Below are positions 33,996-43,200 of a stretch of DNA of 64,000 nucleotides, piece after piece (positions within the stretch are counted from its first letter, which is position 1; the number at the start of each line of letters is the position of its first letter). The notes below the pieces were generated by a model that worked only from the letters and a program-made list of their open reading frames with translations, searched no databases and was not told the DNA's origin. The stretch lies in NCBI RefSeq assembly GCF_902497855.1, contig NZ_CABVHU010000021.1:1-64000 (forward strand), given 5' to 3'. Source of the DNA: Pseudomonas fluorescens. Lineage in GTDB: Bacteria > Pseudomonadota > Gammaproteobacteria > Pseudomonadales > Pseudomonadaceae. The position numbers and the translations under genes are program-made.

Positions 33996-34342
33996 TCAAC
34001 ATCATAAGTAATCCACAATCCAAAGCGCTGGAATGAGCTTTCTCAATCCTACAATAGTGGGGATACCACCGTACCAGCGCCCCATCACCACTTGTGGTCA
34101 AGTGAGAAGTAAGGCGCAAGCCACGACAATTTCATGTTGGTGCGAATTAGTACGCCGCGATAATGTGGCAAGCTAATGTTCCCGAAATGGCACATTAACC
34201 CTACTTTTTGGTTTAATGTGCCGATTCAGACACCTTATGCCGAACGCCGTTTGCGTTTCAGACGGAGTCGCAGTGCTCGGAATGGCGAAATGCTGAAAGT
34301 GAGGGCTGGGGGCGAGATCAGTGATTCAGCTCTGGAGGTGGC
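33996..34342. other. 347-bp gap with an inverted repeat
   Basis: It lies between convergent genes. Apart from the ggcacattaa palindrome at 34189-34222 and a related taatgtggca upstream, nothing is seen. Confidence 0.4.
34189..34222. repeat. 10-bp perfect inverted repeat, ggcacattaa/ttaatgtgcc
   Basis: The two arms are separated by 14 bases (ccctactttttggt). A third, imperfect arm (taatgtggca) lies about 30 bases upstream. It could be a bidirectional terminator for the two convergent genes, or a recombination or transposon-end relic. AT-rich arms make a strong terminator less likely. Confidence 0.5.
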
Positions 34343-35272
34343 CTAGGTTGATGCTTTGCCAGTGATGGTAGATATGGCAGTGATGCCTTTGACGATAAGT
34401 ACCGCAGCCATGCCTACAAGCGCGCCTACTAGGCAGTGAATACCCAGAGTTGCGACAACTTCCCACGATCCTGCCCCTTCGACCAGCCTTTCAGCAAAAT
34501 GCTGTATAGGCCCGATGCCTTCTGTAATGAACGCTCCCCCGACCAAGAACATAGCCACAGTCCCGATCCAGGACAATGCTTTCATGAGCTTCGGTGCAGC
34601 GGATAACAGGCATCCTCCCACGGTTCTTACCACCGAACCCCATAAACCTGTCGCTTCGGATTTCTGGAGAATATGCCCTGCATCATCCAAACGAACGATC
34701 CCCGCGACCAGGCCGTAAACGCCCACCGTCATGACTACCGCAATCAGCGCTAATGTCAAAACCTGTTGGAGCATCGGGGCATCAGCCACGATATTCAGGG
34801 TGATAACTATGATTTCGGCGCTCAGGATGAAGTCCGTGCGAACTGCTCCAGCGACCTTCTGCTTTTCATAAGTCGCGAACTCTCCTGGTGTCTTTGGTTT
34901 TGGCTTCCTAGCTTGGTCTGTGCCATCGCCTCGTATAGCCGTGAGCTTGTCCTTGATAGCCTCAAAACCCTCATAGCAGAGATACGCTCCCCCTACCATG
35001 AGCAGCCAATGAACTGCCGCAGGTAACAGTGCGTTCAACACCAGAGCACAGGGCACCAGGATTGCCTTGTTTCTCAACGACCCCTTGAATACAGCCCATA
35101 CCACCGGCAGCTCTCGGTCAGCTTTCATGCCGGTAACCTGCTCAGCATTAACAGCAAGGTCATCGCTCAGGACGCTGGCCGATTTCTTTGCAGCGACCTT
35201 GCTCATGAGGGAGATGTCGTCCAAAAGCGTGGCGATGTCGTCCAAGAGTGCGAAGAGGCTGCTGCCTGCCAT
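34343..35272 (-). CDS. DUF808 (YedI-like) inner-membrane protein
   Basis: 309 aa from the ATG at 35272 (MAGSSLFALLDDIATLLDDI), with AAGGA 6 bases upstream; the frame opens six codons earlier. The pattern is that of YedI/DUF808: SLFALLDDIATLLDDIS, KVAAKKSASVLSDDLAVNA, several TM helices, LMVGGAYLCYEGFEAI, and a C-terminal AERLVEGAG region. E. coli YedI is about 305 aa, so the length is normal. Function is not established. It is the last intact gene before the interrupted chaA. Confidence 0.85.
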   Translation of the reverse strand: MAGSSLFALLDDIATLLDDISLMSKVAAKKSASVLSDDLAVNAEQVTGMKADRELPVVWAVFKGSLRNKAILVPCALVLNALLPAAVHWLLMVGGAYLCYEGFEAIKDKLTAIRGDGTDQARKPKPKTPGEFATYEKQKVAGAVRTDFILSAEIIVITLNIVADAPMLQQVLTLALIAVVMTVGVYGLVAGIVRLDDAGHILQKSEATGLWGSVVRTVGGCLLSAAPKLMKALSWIGTVAMFLVGGAFITEGIGPIQHFAERLVEGAGSWEVVATLGIHCLVGALVGMAAVLIVKGITAISTITGKAST

Positions 35273-35290
35273 GGAAATGTCCTTAAGCAA

Positions 35291-35846
35291 ATGGGTAGAG
35301 AATCTTTGATCAGCACCCGGATGGGAAAGCGACCGTGGCTATCGGTAACGCATGGCGGGCTGGATAGCTGCTTGGGAGCTTATGGTTCGGGCACTAGACA
35401 CCAAACGAGAATTGACGTTCCCGGGGCCTTTCAATCACAAGCTCCAGTCAGAGGGAGGTGGTACGGTCAATGAAAACCTGGATCGGCACCCTATAGATGC
35501 GCTTTGGAGAATGCCCTCAGCCGCAGGGGTGGGGGATCGGCATAACCAAGGATTCAATTTGATACCAATATCGTGGCACTTGGCGGGGCCCTCCTATAGC
35601 CGCACACAACATTTTCTGATCCTAAAATCTCAAGCAAGAGCAGGGAAGGAAGACGCTTGAGAGTCGAACGTAGGAATGGGCCAACGTAGAATTTGACACC
35701 ACATCTGACACCGGAAAAGCTGACTGGGAATCGTATGAGGCATATCAAAAATAAACAGAGAAAATAATTTCCCTCTTTAGAATCAGTAATCTGCACACTC
35801 CACCATATAGGTTTCAGATCAGAATCTGACACCTACAGAGCACTGT
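35291..35846. other. 556-bp junction region next to interrupted chaA
   Basis: No supported gene. A plus-strand frame (35352-35660) looks like a relic without motif. The right 170 bases hold three copies of a tgacacc word (near 35694, 35709, 35826) and end at the chaA break. This is probably the right end of the accessory block, but I cannot assign it to an element type. Confidence 0.4.
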
Positions 35847-36176
35847 CTACAAAATCACCGCTGAATAAATCGTATCGCGCACCAGGGTCGGCGACGCTTC
35901 ATTGCTCATCATGATCGCCAGGATCACCACTTCCACCAGTACCGCGGCCAGGGTCAGGATCATCGTGCCGTAGGGATCGCCGACTTTTTCGGCGAGGAGT
36001 TCGGCGTGATGGGCGACGCGCATGGAGGCGATGACAATGAAAGCGACCAGCACCAGGCCGGCGGTCAGCGCGATGGGCTGGCCGCTGTGCAACATCCAGT
36101 GCTCCAGCGGATAGGCGACGAAGGCGGCGATCAGGGCCAGCAGCAGAAACTTTTCTTGCTTGATGAGTGTGAGCAT
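35847..36176 (-). pseudogene. chaA: chaA, calcium/proton antiporter, 5' fragment
   Basis: The frame gives about 107 native residues: MLTLIKQEKFLLLALIAAFV, four TM helices, AEKVGDPYGTMILTLAAVLV and EVVILAIMMSNEAS, then VRDTIYSAV, after which a stop follows within three codons. ChaA proteins are about 360 aa and continue after RDTIYSAV with further helices. The gene is therefore cut at about 35850-35860 by the foreign block on its 3' side. Upstream AAAGG and the start are intact. The missing part should lie beyond the other end of the insertion. Confidence 0.8.
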
Positions 36177-36315
36177 TGCGGGCCTTTTTGCCGGGTGAGG
36201 CGAAATCAGTGGGGTGAGCTACTGACTGCGGGGCGGCGCTAACGTTTCGTTACACCTTAGCGCACCCGTGGCTGGCAACTGCGCCGGGCCCTGCACTTTT
36301 ATTGGACTTTAGGGC

Positions 36316-36390
36316 CTCCTCGCGAGCGGGCTCGCTCCCCCAGGGACTGCGCTACAGTTGTGGGAGCGAGACCGGCTTGCCGGCGAAGGC
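36316..36390. repeat. Pseudomonas REP pair
   Basis: Contains cgcgagcgggctcgctccc and gtgggagcgagaccggcttg, the typical REP words of the P. fluorescens group, in opposite orientation. It lies between the divergent chaA and add genes. Confidence 0.75.
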
Positions 36391-36535
36391 CGTCACGCGG
36401 TTTCGTGCTTCGCCGATACCTGCGCCTATCGGCGGATACAGGCGGTGTTGCGATGAACCGCCTGGTCAGGTTTTGCCAATTGTTTCCACGAGCATCTGTA
36501 GAATGCTCGCCATCTGCACCTGATGAGAAAAGACT

Positions 36536-37489
36536 ATGTACGACTGGCTGAACGCCCTGCCCAAGGCAGAACTGCACCTGCACCTGGAAGGCTCGCTGGA
36601 ACCTGAGCTGCTGTTCGCCCTCGCCGAACGCAACAAGATTGCCCTGCCCTGGAGCGATGTCGAAACCCTGCGCAAGGCGTACGCCTTCAACAATCTGCAA
36701 GAGTTTCTCGACCTGTATTACCAGGGCGCCGACGTGTTGCGCACCTCCCAGGATTTCTACGACCTGACCTGGGCCTATCTGTTGCGGTGCAAGGCGCAGA
36801 ACGTGATTCACACCGAACCGTTCTTCGACCCGCAGACCCACACCGACCGTGGCGTGCCGTTCGAAGTGGTGCTCAACGGCATCGCCAGCGCGCTCAAGGA
36901 CGGCGAGCAGCAACTGGGCATCACCAGCGGTTTGATCCTGAGCTTCCTGCGCCACTTGAGCGAAGAGCAAGCAGAGAAAACCCTCGACCAGGCGCTGCCG
37001 TTCCGTGATGCGTTTGTTGCCGTTGGCCTGGACAGTTCGGAAATGGGTCATCCGCCGAGCAAATTCCAGCGCGTGTTCGATCGGGCCCGCCACGAAGGTT
37101 TCCTGACCGTCGCCCACGCCGGTGAAGAAGGTCCGCCGGAGTACATCTGGGAAGCTCTGGACCTGCTGAAGATCCAGCGCATCGACCATGGTGTGCGCGC
37201 CATCGAAGACGAGCGTTTGATGCAGCGGATCATCGACGAGCAGATTCCGTTGACCGTGTGCCCGTTGTCGAACACCAAGCTTTGCGTGTTCGACCACATG
37301 TCCCAACACAACATTCTCGACATGCTGGAACGCGGCGTGAAAGTGACCGTGAACTCGGATGACCCGGCGTACTTTGGTGGGTATGTGACCGAGAACTTCC
37401 ACGCGCTGTATACCGATCTGGGCATGACCCAGGATCAGGCCCGACGCTTGGCGCAGAACAGCCTGGACGCGCGCCTGGTCAAACCATAA
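36536..37489 (+). CDS. add: adenosine deaminase-family enzyme, probably adenine deaminase
   Basis: 317 aa. Metal-dependent deaminase motifs are intact: KAELHLHLEGSLEPELL (10-26), AHAGEEGPPEYIWEALDLL, RIDHGVRA, CPLSNTKLCV and VNSDDPAYFGGYV. The length and sequence match the short Pseudomonas group that includes P. aeruginosa PA0148. That protein was shown to prefer adenine over adenosine despite being annotated add. Function: adenine to hypoxanthine plus ammonia in purine salvage. This is a core gene with typical Pseudomonas codon use, unlike the flanking islands. Confidence 0.9.
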   Translation: MYDWLNALPKAELHLHLEGSLEPELLFALAERNKIALPWSDVETLRKAYAFNNLQEFLDLYYQGADVLRTSQDFYDLTWAYLLRCKAQNVIHTEPFFDPQTHTDRGVPFEVVLNGIASALKDGEQQLGITSGLILSFLRHLSEEQAEKTLDQALPFRDAFVAVGLDSSEMGHPPSKFQRVFDRARHEGFLTVAHAGEEGPPEYIWEALDLLKIQRIDHGVRAIEDERLMQRIIDEQIPLTVCPLSNTKLCVFDHMSQHNILDMLERGVKVTVNSDDPAYFGGYVTENFHALYTDLGMTQDQARRLAQNSLDARLVKP

Positions 37490-37506
37490 CGTTCACCGCA
37501 ACCCCC

Positions 37507-37597
37507 TGTAGGAGCTGGCTTGCCAGCGAAGAGGCCATCACAGTCGACTTTGATGTCGCCTGACACGCCGCCTTCGCCAGCAAGCCGGCTCCTACAG
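37507..37597. repeat. REPIN (inverted REP pair)
   Basis: tgtaggagctggcttgccag and gccagcaagccggctcctac form an inverted pair about 50 bases apart, the standard Pseudomonas REP doublet, between convergent add and the ArsR-like gene. Confidence 0.85.
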
Positions 37598-37617
37598 TCC
37601 CCCCGACGCCGCTCACG

Positions 37618-38352
37618 TCAAGGCACCACTTGCAACTCGGTCTCCTTGGCAAAACGATGAATTTCCCGCTGCCCCGCAGCGGTGATTTGCACGGCCGGCG
37701 AATCATTGGGCACACTCACCCAGCCAGACTGCATGAACAGTTGCAGCAACGCCGCGCCCAGTGAACCGCCCATGTGCGGACGTCGTTCGCTCCAGTCAGG
37801 ACAAGCGCAGGCGGCTCGGCTGGTGCTGTTTGCCAGCGCCTGGACGAACACTCCGCGATTCGCCAGTTGCGTGGCGCCCTTGTGAGTGATGGACACCCGC
37901 TGATCGAACTGTTCGATCCAGCCCGCATTCAGCAGTCGCTGGTAGAGGTCGGCGGCCAAGGTGCCGCCCAAATGATCGTTGCACAGCCTGGCGCGCAACA
38001 AGGGCGAAGGCGCTGCCTGAGTCTTGGTGAGGGGTGTATTGCGTTTGAAAATATCCGGGATGTCCCGTGGCGTACTGGCAATCGTCGCACTGGCCAATGC
38101 CTCTATGGCAGCAGCGACTTCGGGTGCGGCAAGCCGAAAGAACCGCTTGCGGCCGCGAATGTCGACTTTCAACAGGCCACCGGCGGACAGACGCCCCAGG
38201 TGTGCACTGGCCGAAGACGGTGACACGCCGGCCAGCAATGCCAGCTCCTCGGATTGTCGCGCCGTGCCATCCATCAAAGCCCACATCATTGCGCTGCGCT
38301 TTGGGTCAGCCAGCAACGAGGCGATCTGGCTGATGCAAGGTGCATGTTCCAT
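37618..38352 (-). CDS. ArsR-family transcriptional regulator
   Basis: 244 aa from the ATG at 38352 (MEHAPCISQIASLLADPKRS). The winged HTH is clear in the first 90 residues: LADPKRSAMMWALMDGTARQ, SEELALLAGVSPSSASAHLG, RLSAGGLLKVDIRGRKRFF. The long C-terminal half (DHLGGTLAADLYQRLLNAGW, ACACPDWSERRPHMGG) occurs in larger ArsR-like proteins of Pseudomonas. The ligand is unknown; cysteines in CACPDW could bind metal but this is unproven. A core gene, convergent with add. Confidence 0.85.
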   Translation of the reverse strand: MEHAPCISQIASLLADPKRSAMMWALMDGTARQSEELALLAGVSPSSASAHLGRLSAGGLLKVDIRGRKRFFRLAAPEVAAAIEALASATIASTPRDIPDIFKRNTPLTKTQAAPSPLLRARLCNDHLGGTLAADLYQRLLNAGWIEQFDQRVSITHKGATQLANRGVFVQALANSTSRAACACPDWSERRPHMGGSLGAALLQLFMQSGWVSVPNDSPAVQITAAGQREIHRFAKETELQVVP

Positions 38353-38489
38353 GTTCTGGGGCTTGATAAACGTTAGCAATGGACTAGTTTTCCAACAATG
38401 AGTTACACCGCATCAGACGTGAATCGGAATCGATGGCCTTTTGCCTGCACACTCAATGAGATAGAGATTTATCAGATTCGGAGGCTGTT

Positions 38490-39635
38490 ATGGAGCTTGT
38501 TTGGGCTACAAAGGACCTGATGATAGCTGGGCGCCCATACCCAGGGTTCCCAATCTTGCTTTGGGACACAATGGAGAGTTGTGTTCCCGCAAATGATTTC
38601 GTTCGTCATTACTTACTTCGAGGCGCCATCGGTTCTAAGAAGTCTTGGCCGAGTATTGGTCGTGCACTATACGACTTCTTTAGTTTCCTACAGGCGCATG
38701 ACCTTGACTGGACAGACGTTGATCGGGGCGAGGCTAAGAGCCTTGTTGCAGCCTATCGAGACTACTCCAAAGACAAATGCGGATTAGCAGTAACAACTAT
38801 CCGACAAAGGCTGCACTACATCTGTAAGTTTTATGAATACGCAAAAACGCAAGGATGGGTCAGTAGGCTGCCATTTAACTATGAAGAGCGAACTGTTAAA
38901 CGTGAGATTGGCTTTCTAGCTCACCTAGAGGCAAGCGGTGGCAAGGCATTGGTAAACGACATCCTGCCTCGTAAGCATAAAACTCTACCGAAGTTCCTAA
39001 GCATGGACGAAGTCAAGGAACTGTTAGGGGCCGCGGAAAACTCGCATCACCGGATGATGATCCGGTTTGGGCTGCAGACTGGATTGCGCCGTGAAGAAAT
39101 CGCCTCATTCCCCCTAGCCTACCTTTTAAACCCCGACAAATCCGAAAGATGCGAACGCAACATTCGGATTCGCCTCGATCCCTACGATGGTAATGGCATG
39201 CTCACGAAGGGCGGAAAAATGCGTGATATCTATCTCAGTCGCCGCTTTTTCTCCGATTTACAGCGCTATGTGGTTCAAATTCGCGGTGAGCGTGGGAGTC
39301 TAAGCTCTGAAAAACATACGCAGCTGTTTCTCAATCAATTTGGTGAGCCTTTTGCTAATGATGGAAAGGGAATCGGGCGCATCGTCAGCAATATCGGCAA
39401 GACGGTCGGGATCAAGGTCTACCCTCATATGCTGCGCCACACCTATGCCACCCACACTTTACTTGCACTCCAGCGAAATCGTACCAGCATAGACCCGCTG
39501 GTGTTCTTGCAGCGGCAGCTAGGCCATGACTCGATCCAAACTACAATGATATACCTGCATCTGATCAACGAGTTGGCCGATAATGCGGTGCTGATCTACG
39601 ACAACGAGCTTAATGACGGCGTAGAGTCGGTCTAA
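38490..39635 (+). CDS. tyrosine recombinase 1 (TnpA-like)
   Basis: 381 aa. The N-terminal SAM-like domain spans about residues 20-130. The catalytic domain has the first Arg in GLQTGLRREEI, a beta-hairpin Lys region, HMLRHTYATHTL (H-x-x-R), LGHDSIQTTMIYLHL with the second His and the nucleophilic Tyr. All catalytic residues appear present. GGAGG lies 5 bases before the ATG. It opens the recombinase operon and shares a base with the next start codon. Confidence 0.88.
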   Translation: MELVWATKDLMIAGRPYPGFPILLWDTMESCVPANDFVRHYLLRGAIGSKKSWPSIGRALYDFFSFLQAHDLDWTDVDRGEAKSLVAAYRDYSKDKCGLAVTTIRQRLHYICKFYEYAKTQGWVSRLPFNYEERTVKREIGFLAHLEASGGKALVNDILPRKHKTLPKFLSMDEVKELLGAAENSHHRMMIRFGLQTGLRREEIASFPLAYLLNPDKSERCERNIRIRLDPYDGNGMLTKGGKMRDIYLSRRFFSDLQRYVVQIRGERGSLSSEKHTQLFLNQFGEPFANDGKGIGRIVSNIGKTVGIKVYPHMLRHTYATHTLLALQRNRTSIDPLVFLQRQLGHDSIQTTMIYLHLINELADNAVLIYDNELNDGVESV

Positions 39636-41314
39636 TGGGAAAGCGCAAAGTCTACGTCAAGACTGATCTCAGCATTCCGGAGGTCAAGCGTGGCATTGAT
39701 CAAAAAGGAAATACAGTAGCACTTCCACAGGTCATCCCGCCGCCCATCACCAGAGTCGCATTCGGGCGAAATGCCACCAGGATGCGATTTTTCGACTTTT
39801 CACACTGGTACTGTGCAGGCATTGATTCGATCACCTATGCCTGCCAGAAACAAATCGAGCGTTTTTTAGCTGGGCAAGACTCTGAGATCGAAGTCAGTAC
39901 AGTGGCCGGATACTGTAATACGAGTCTGCGCGAATTCCTCGACTACCTAGTGCTACGTGCAACTGCATTCCAGCGCGAATTGTCTCTCATCGACATAGAC
40001 CGCGACCTTATTGACGGTTTTCTCGGCCACCTCGCTGGACAAGGAGTCAGCATTAACACTCAGAGGTTGCGCTACGCCGGCATGAAGTCTGTGCTCCAAG
40101 CTCTCGGCCGGCGGGGGTTCTTCACCTTGGTCGCCTCGGGTGATGCCGCCACGTTCCCAAGCAACCCATTTCCGAACAGTAACCGCCAGGCTAAGGGCGA
40201 GGTTCCACTGCCAAAGGTGCAGCGTCAAGCATTTGCAACAGCGGTCAAACTGGCGGTTTTGCCAATCTGGCAAGACGATATTCCGCTGACAAGCGAGCTC
40301 GTAAGTTATGCTCTACTCATCGTGGCTCTACATACAGGGAGGAATACCACTCCCTTGCTTGAAATGGAACGCGATTGCTTACAAAACCACCCCAAGGATA
40401 ACAGCACGTTTTTGGTTTTGTGGAAGCGGCGCGGACACAACACTAGCAAAGTCATTCTACGTGCCAACAGTCCCCATGAGCGCCTGCTGGAATCTACGCC
40501 CACCATAAAAACCAATATCGAGCTCCTAATCAGACGTGTAATCGCTCACTCTGAGCTTATATGCATGGAGGCTCCAGATGACATTCAGACACGTGTGTGG
40601 CTGTATCGATCACGTGCCCGTCATGAAAAAGGTCAAGTAAAAGCACTGTCTGAAAATCAACTGCGAGGTGCTATTCGAAAGCTTGTAGATGACTATGGGC
40701 TCACTGACAGCGATGGACAACCGTTACGCCTCAATATTTCGCGTCTGCGTAAGACTTTCGCGAATAGAGTAATCGAGCTTTTGGATGGTGATCTAGCAAC
40801 TACAGCCATTGCCCTGGGCAACTCGCCACAGATAGCCGGGCGAAACTATTTGATGCCGGGCGAGGATGCCAAGCGCAACTGGCGGTTTATGGGGGAAGTC
40901 CTTGTTGAAGAATTGCTGAATAGCACAATCGGCGCGACTTATCACACGACCCCGATGGGGCGCTGTAGCGACCCAGTGAACGGCCAATACGCCCCCAAGA
41001 GAGAAGGCGCTACCTGTATCAATTTCATCAACTGTGTACGCTGTCGACATTACGCGGTGACAGGCTGCGACTTGAACAAGCTATTCAGTTTCTATTACCG
41101 CGTGTATGCCGAGAGATCGCGAATGGATACGCGCCGCTGGGCGCGAGAGTATGCCCACATTCCCCGATTGATTGATGACTACATCGTGGCTGAGGGGCTG
41201 CGACGAGGGGTCTTCAAGCTAGCGGACGTCAATGCCGCTCGCGAGCATGCTCGTAGCGAGCCGCATCCATTTTGGTCATCCGACTTGGTGTCGTCTCTGG
41301 AGGTTTTCACATGA
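39635..41314 (+). CDS. tyrosine recombinase 2 (TnpB-like)
   Basis: 559 aa. The catalytic half contains HTGRNTTPLLEM (first Arg), LNISRLRKTFANRVIELL (box II with Arg, usual first His replaced by Ser), LGNSPQIAGRNYLM (Tyr). The C-terminal extension has a Cys cluster, FINCVRCRHYAVTGCD, a possible zinc site typical for large transposon recombinases. Start overlaps the previous stop (TAATG). Confidence 0.82.
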   Translation: MGKRKVYVKTDLSIPEVKRGIDQKGNTVALPQVIPPPITRVAFGRNATRMRFFDFSHWYCAGIDSITYACQKQIERFLAGQDSEIEVSTVAGYCNTSLREFLDYLVLRATAFQRELSLIDIDRDLIDGFLGHLAGQGVSINTQRLRYAGMKSVLQALGRRGFFTLVASGDAATFPSNPFPNSNRQAKGEVPLPKVQRQAFATAVKLAVLPIWQDDIPLTSELVSYALLIVALHTGRNTTPLLEMERDCLQNHPKDNSTFLVLWKRRGHNTSKVILRANSPHERLLESTPTIKTNIELLIRRVIAHSELICMEAPDDIQTRVWLYRSRARHEKGQVKALSENQLRGAIRKLVDDYGLTDSDGQPLRLNISRLRKTFANRVIELLDGDLATTAIALGNSPQIAGRNYLMPGEDAKRNWRFMGEVLVEELLNSTIGATYHTTPMGRCSDPVNGQYAPKREGATCINFINCVRCRHYAVTGCDLNKLFSFYYRVYAERSRMDTRRWAREYAHIPRLIDDYIVAEGLRRGVFKLADVNAAREHARSEPHPFWSSDLVSSLEVFT

Positions 41315-43200
41315 GTGATAACAATGCAGCCAGTCTTCTTTGGACGGTTGTCCAATCACAACCGGTGGACGTGCGCGAACTCCCTTCGAGCGAGCGCGAT
41401 GCAATTATTATTAACGCCATCCAAGTCGAAGGACATTGGGTTATTCTCAGTCGCTACGCCGATGACCACTGGCAGCTTGACGGCATGCCAACCATCTGCC
41501 CTGACTATCGCAGACGCCTAGATTTCCAACGCGTTCCAGCACCATTTAGGAGTGCAATGAAAGCAGTTGTGTATCGCTATTTACGCCGCGGCCGGGCAGG
41601 CCAGCGAAGGCCGAAAGGCGCGACTCTCAACAGCTTTTTTGATTCTACACTGGCCTTCTTGCGACACTTACACGCACTCAAAATCACTACTTTCGGTGAA
41701 GTTACTCCCATTATTTTCACAAATTACGCCGCCGAGTGTAAGGACATACGCCAAATCAAAGGCAAGCCACTCTCGCAATCTAGCCTGTTATGCCGATTAA
41801 AAAGCGTCGAAGCACTCTACGAGTTGAGCCAGCACACTCACGACCCGCTTCCAATGCAACCCTGGCCCGGTACTTCGTCTAAAGCCATGGCCGGGTTAAC
41901 AGGCAGCGGCTCACCTCATAAACAGAGAGACAAGACGCCATTAATACCGGATGCAGTATTTTGCACATTGTTCGAGAAAGCTTACCAGCAGGTTCTACAG
42001 GGTAAAACTCTACTCGATCTGCGCGATGCTCTTCATGATGTCGAAACTGAGTTAAAGGGCGCTTCTTACGACCAAATCAGATTTAAAAAAAAATGTTGTC
42101 TTATTGCTCTCGGCTGGGAGGAGGGATTGGAATCATTCAGTCACTCGTTAATTAGTCTGCGCACCGCCTGCTATGTTGTAATAGCTAGCACCTCAGGTTG
42201 CCGCAACCACGAGTTGGGTAACATTCAATCGGGTTCGCACCACCGGACTGAGGACGATGAAAACCTCATCTTTCACTGGATGCGTTCGAAGTCGGAGAAA
42301 ACTGATGCCGGGGTGCGTGATTGGATGGTCCCTGAGGCCGCGGTGCGAGCACTACGTTTAATGGCGCGCTGGGCGCAACCCTATCAAGCCATGATCGCCG
42401 ACGAGATCGCAGTAAGACGTAGAATAAACCCGCTAGATCCGGAAATCGCTCAGGCGCAGAAGCATCGTCATGCGCTTTTTCTAGGCATGGACTCTAAGAA
42501 AGGCAACCAAATTCGAACCCTGTCGACGTCATTTTGGAATATCTCTCTCAAGGCATTCGCCAAGAGTGCGGGACTGAATTGGTCCATTGCTAGCCATCAG
42601 TTCCGTCGCAAGTTTGCTAACTACGTTGCCCACAGCCGGTTTGGTGATTTGCGCTATCTGCGTGAACATTTCGCACATTGGAGTATGGACATGGCTCTCA
42701 GCTATGCCATGGATGAGAGATGGGGTAATCACCTTGATTTAGAGCTGTACGACGACATTGAGGCGGAATTAGAAGATATCAAACTCGGCACTGTAGAGGG
42801 CTGGCTCGGTAACGATTCGCTGGCTGGCGGCTACGGTCGTTCGCTCAAACGATGGCAGCGCAATCCAGCGAATCTTGCCATATTCAAGGATCATCAAACG
42901 ATGATGGTCTCAATTGCCGAGAGCACCGCGATCCGCAGCAACGGACACGCTTGGTGCACTGCCGATAATCATGGCTGCGTCGGCAACACATTAGAACGTA
43001 CGCGATGCGGTGATTGTATAAACGCCGTCATCAGTCCCGATCATCTTGGCATCTATCGTCAGCTCTACAGCAACCTCAAAGAATTGCTGGAGTGCAGAGA
43101 TATAGGCGACATCGGTCAAGTTCGTGTTTTGCGAGACCTGGCGCGCTGCCGCGACGTATTCATGCAACTTGGCTATGACCCGGAGAGCAACACGGCATGA
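41311..43200 (+). CDS. tyrosine recombinase 3 (large)
   Basis: 629 aa from the ATG at 41311, with GGAGG 7 bases upstream and a 4-base overlap with recombinase 2. Catalytic motifs: STSGCRNHELGN (Arg), ASHQFRRKFANYVAHS (H-x-x-R), HFAHWSMDMALSYA (His/Trp and Tyr). The C-terminus has CTADNHGCVGNTLERTRCGD, another Cys cluster. It is probably required together with recombinases 1 and 2, as all are translationally coupled. Confidence 0.82.
   Translation: MSDNNAASLLWTVVQSQPVDVRELPSSERDAIIINAIQVEGHWVILSRYADDHWQLDGMPTICPDYRRRLDFQRVPAPFRSAMKAVVYRYLRRGRAGQRRPKGATLNSFFDSTLAFLRHLHALKITTFGEVTPIIFTNYAAECKDIRQIKGKPLSQSSLLCRLKSVEALYELSQHTHDPLPMQPWPGTSSKAMAGLTGSGSPHKQRDKTPLIPDAVFCTLFEKAYQQVLQGKTLLDLRDALHDVETELKGASYDQIRFKKKCCLIALGWEEGLESFSHSLISLRTACYVVIASTSGCRNHELGNIQSGSHHRTEDDENLIFHWMRSKSEKTDAGVRDWMVPEAAVRALRLMARWAQPYQAMIADEIAVRRRINPLDPEIAQAQKHRHALFLGMDSKKGNQIRTLSTSFWNISLKAFAKSAGLNWSIASHQFRRKFANYVAHSRFGDLRYLREHFAHWSMDMALSYAMDERWGNHLDLELYDDIEAELEDIKLGTVEGWLGNDSLAGGYGRSLKRWQRNPANLAIFKDHQTMMVSIAESTAIRSNGHAWCTADNHGCVGNTLERTRCGDCINAVISPDHLGIYRQLYSNLKELLECRDIGDIGQVRVLRDLARCRDVFMQLGYDPESNTA

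Noticed and set aside
36299..37402. 367-codon minus-strand frame opposite add
   Set aside because: Antisense shadow produced by high third-position GC of add; add itself has all family motifs.
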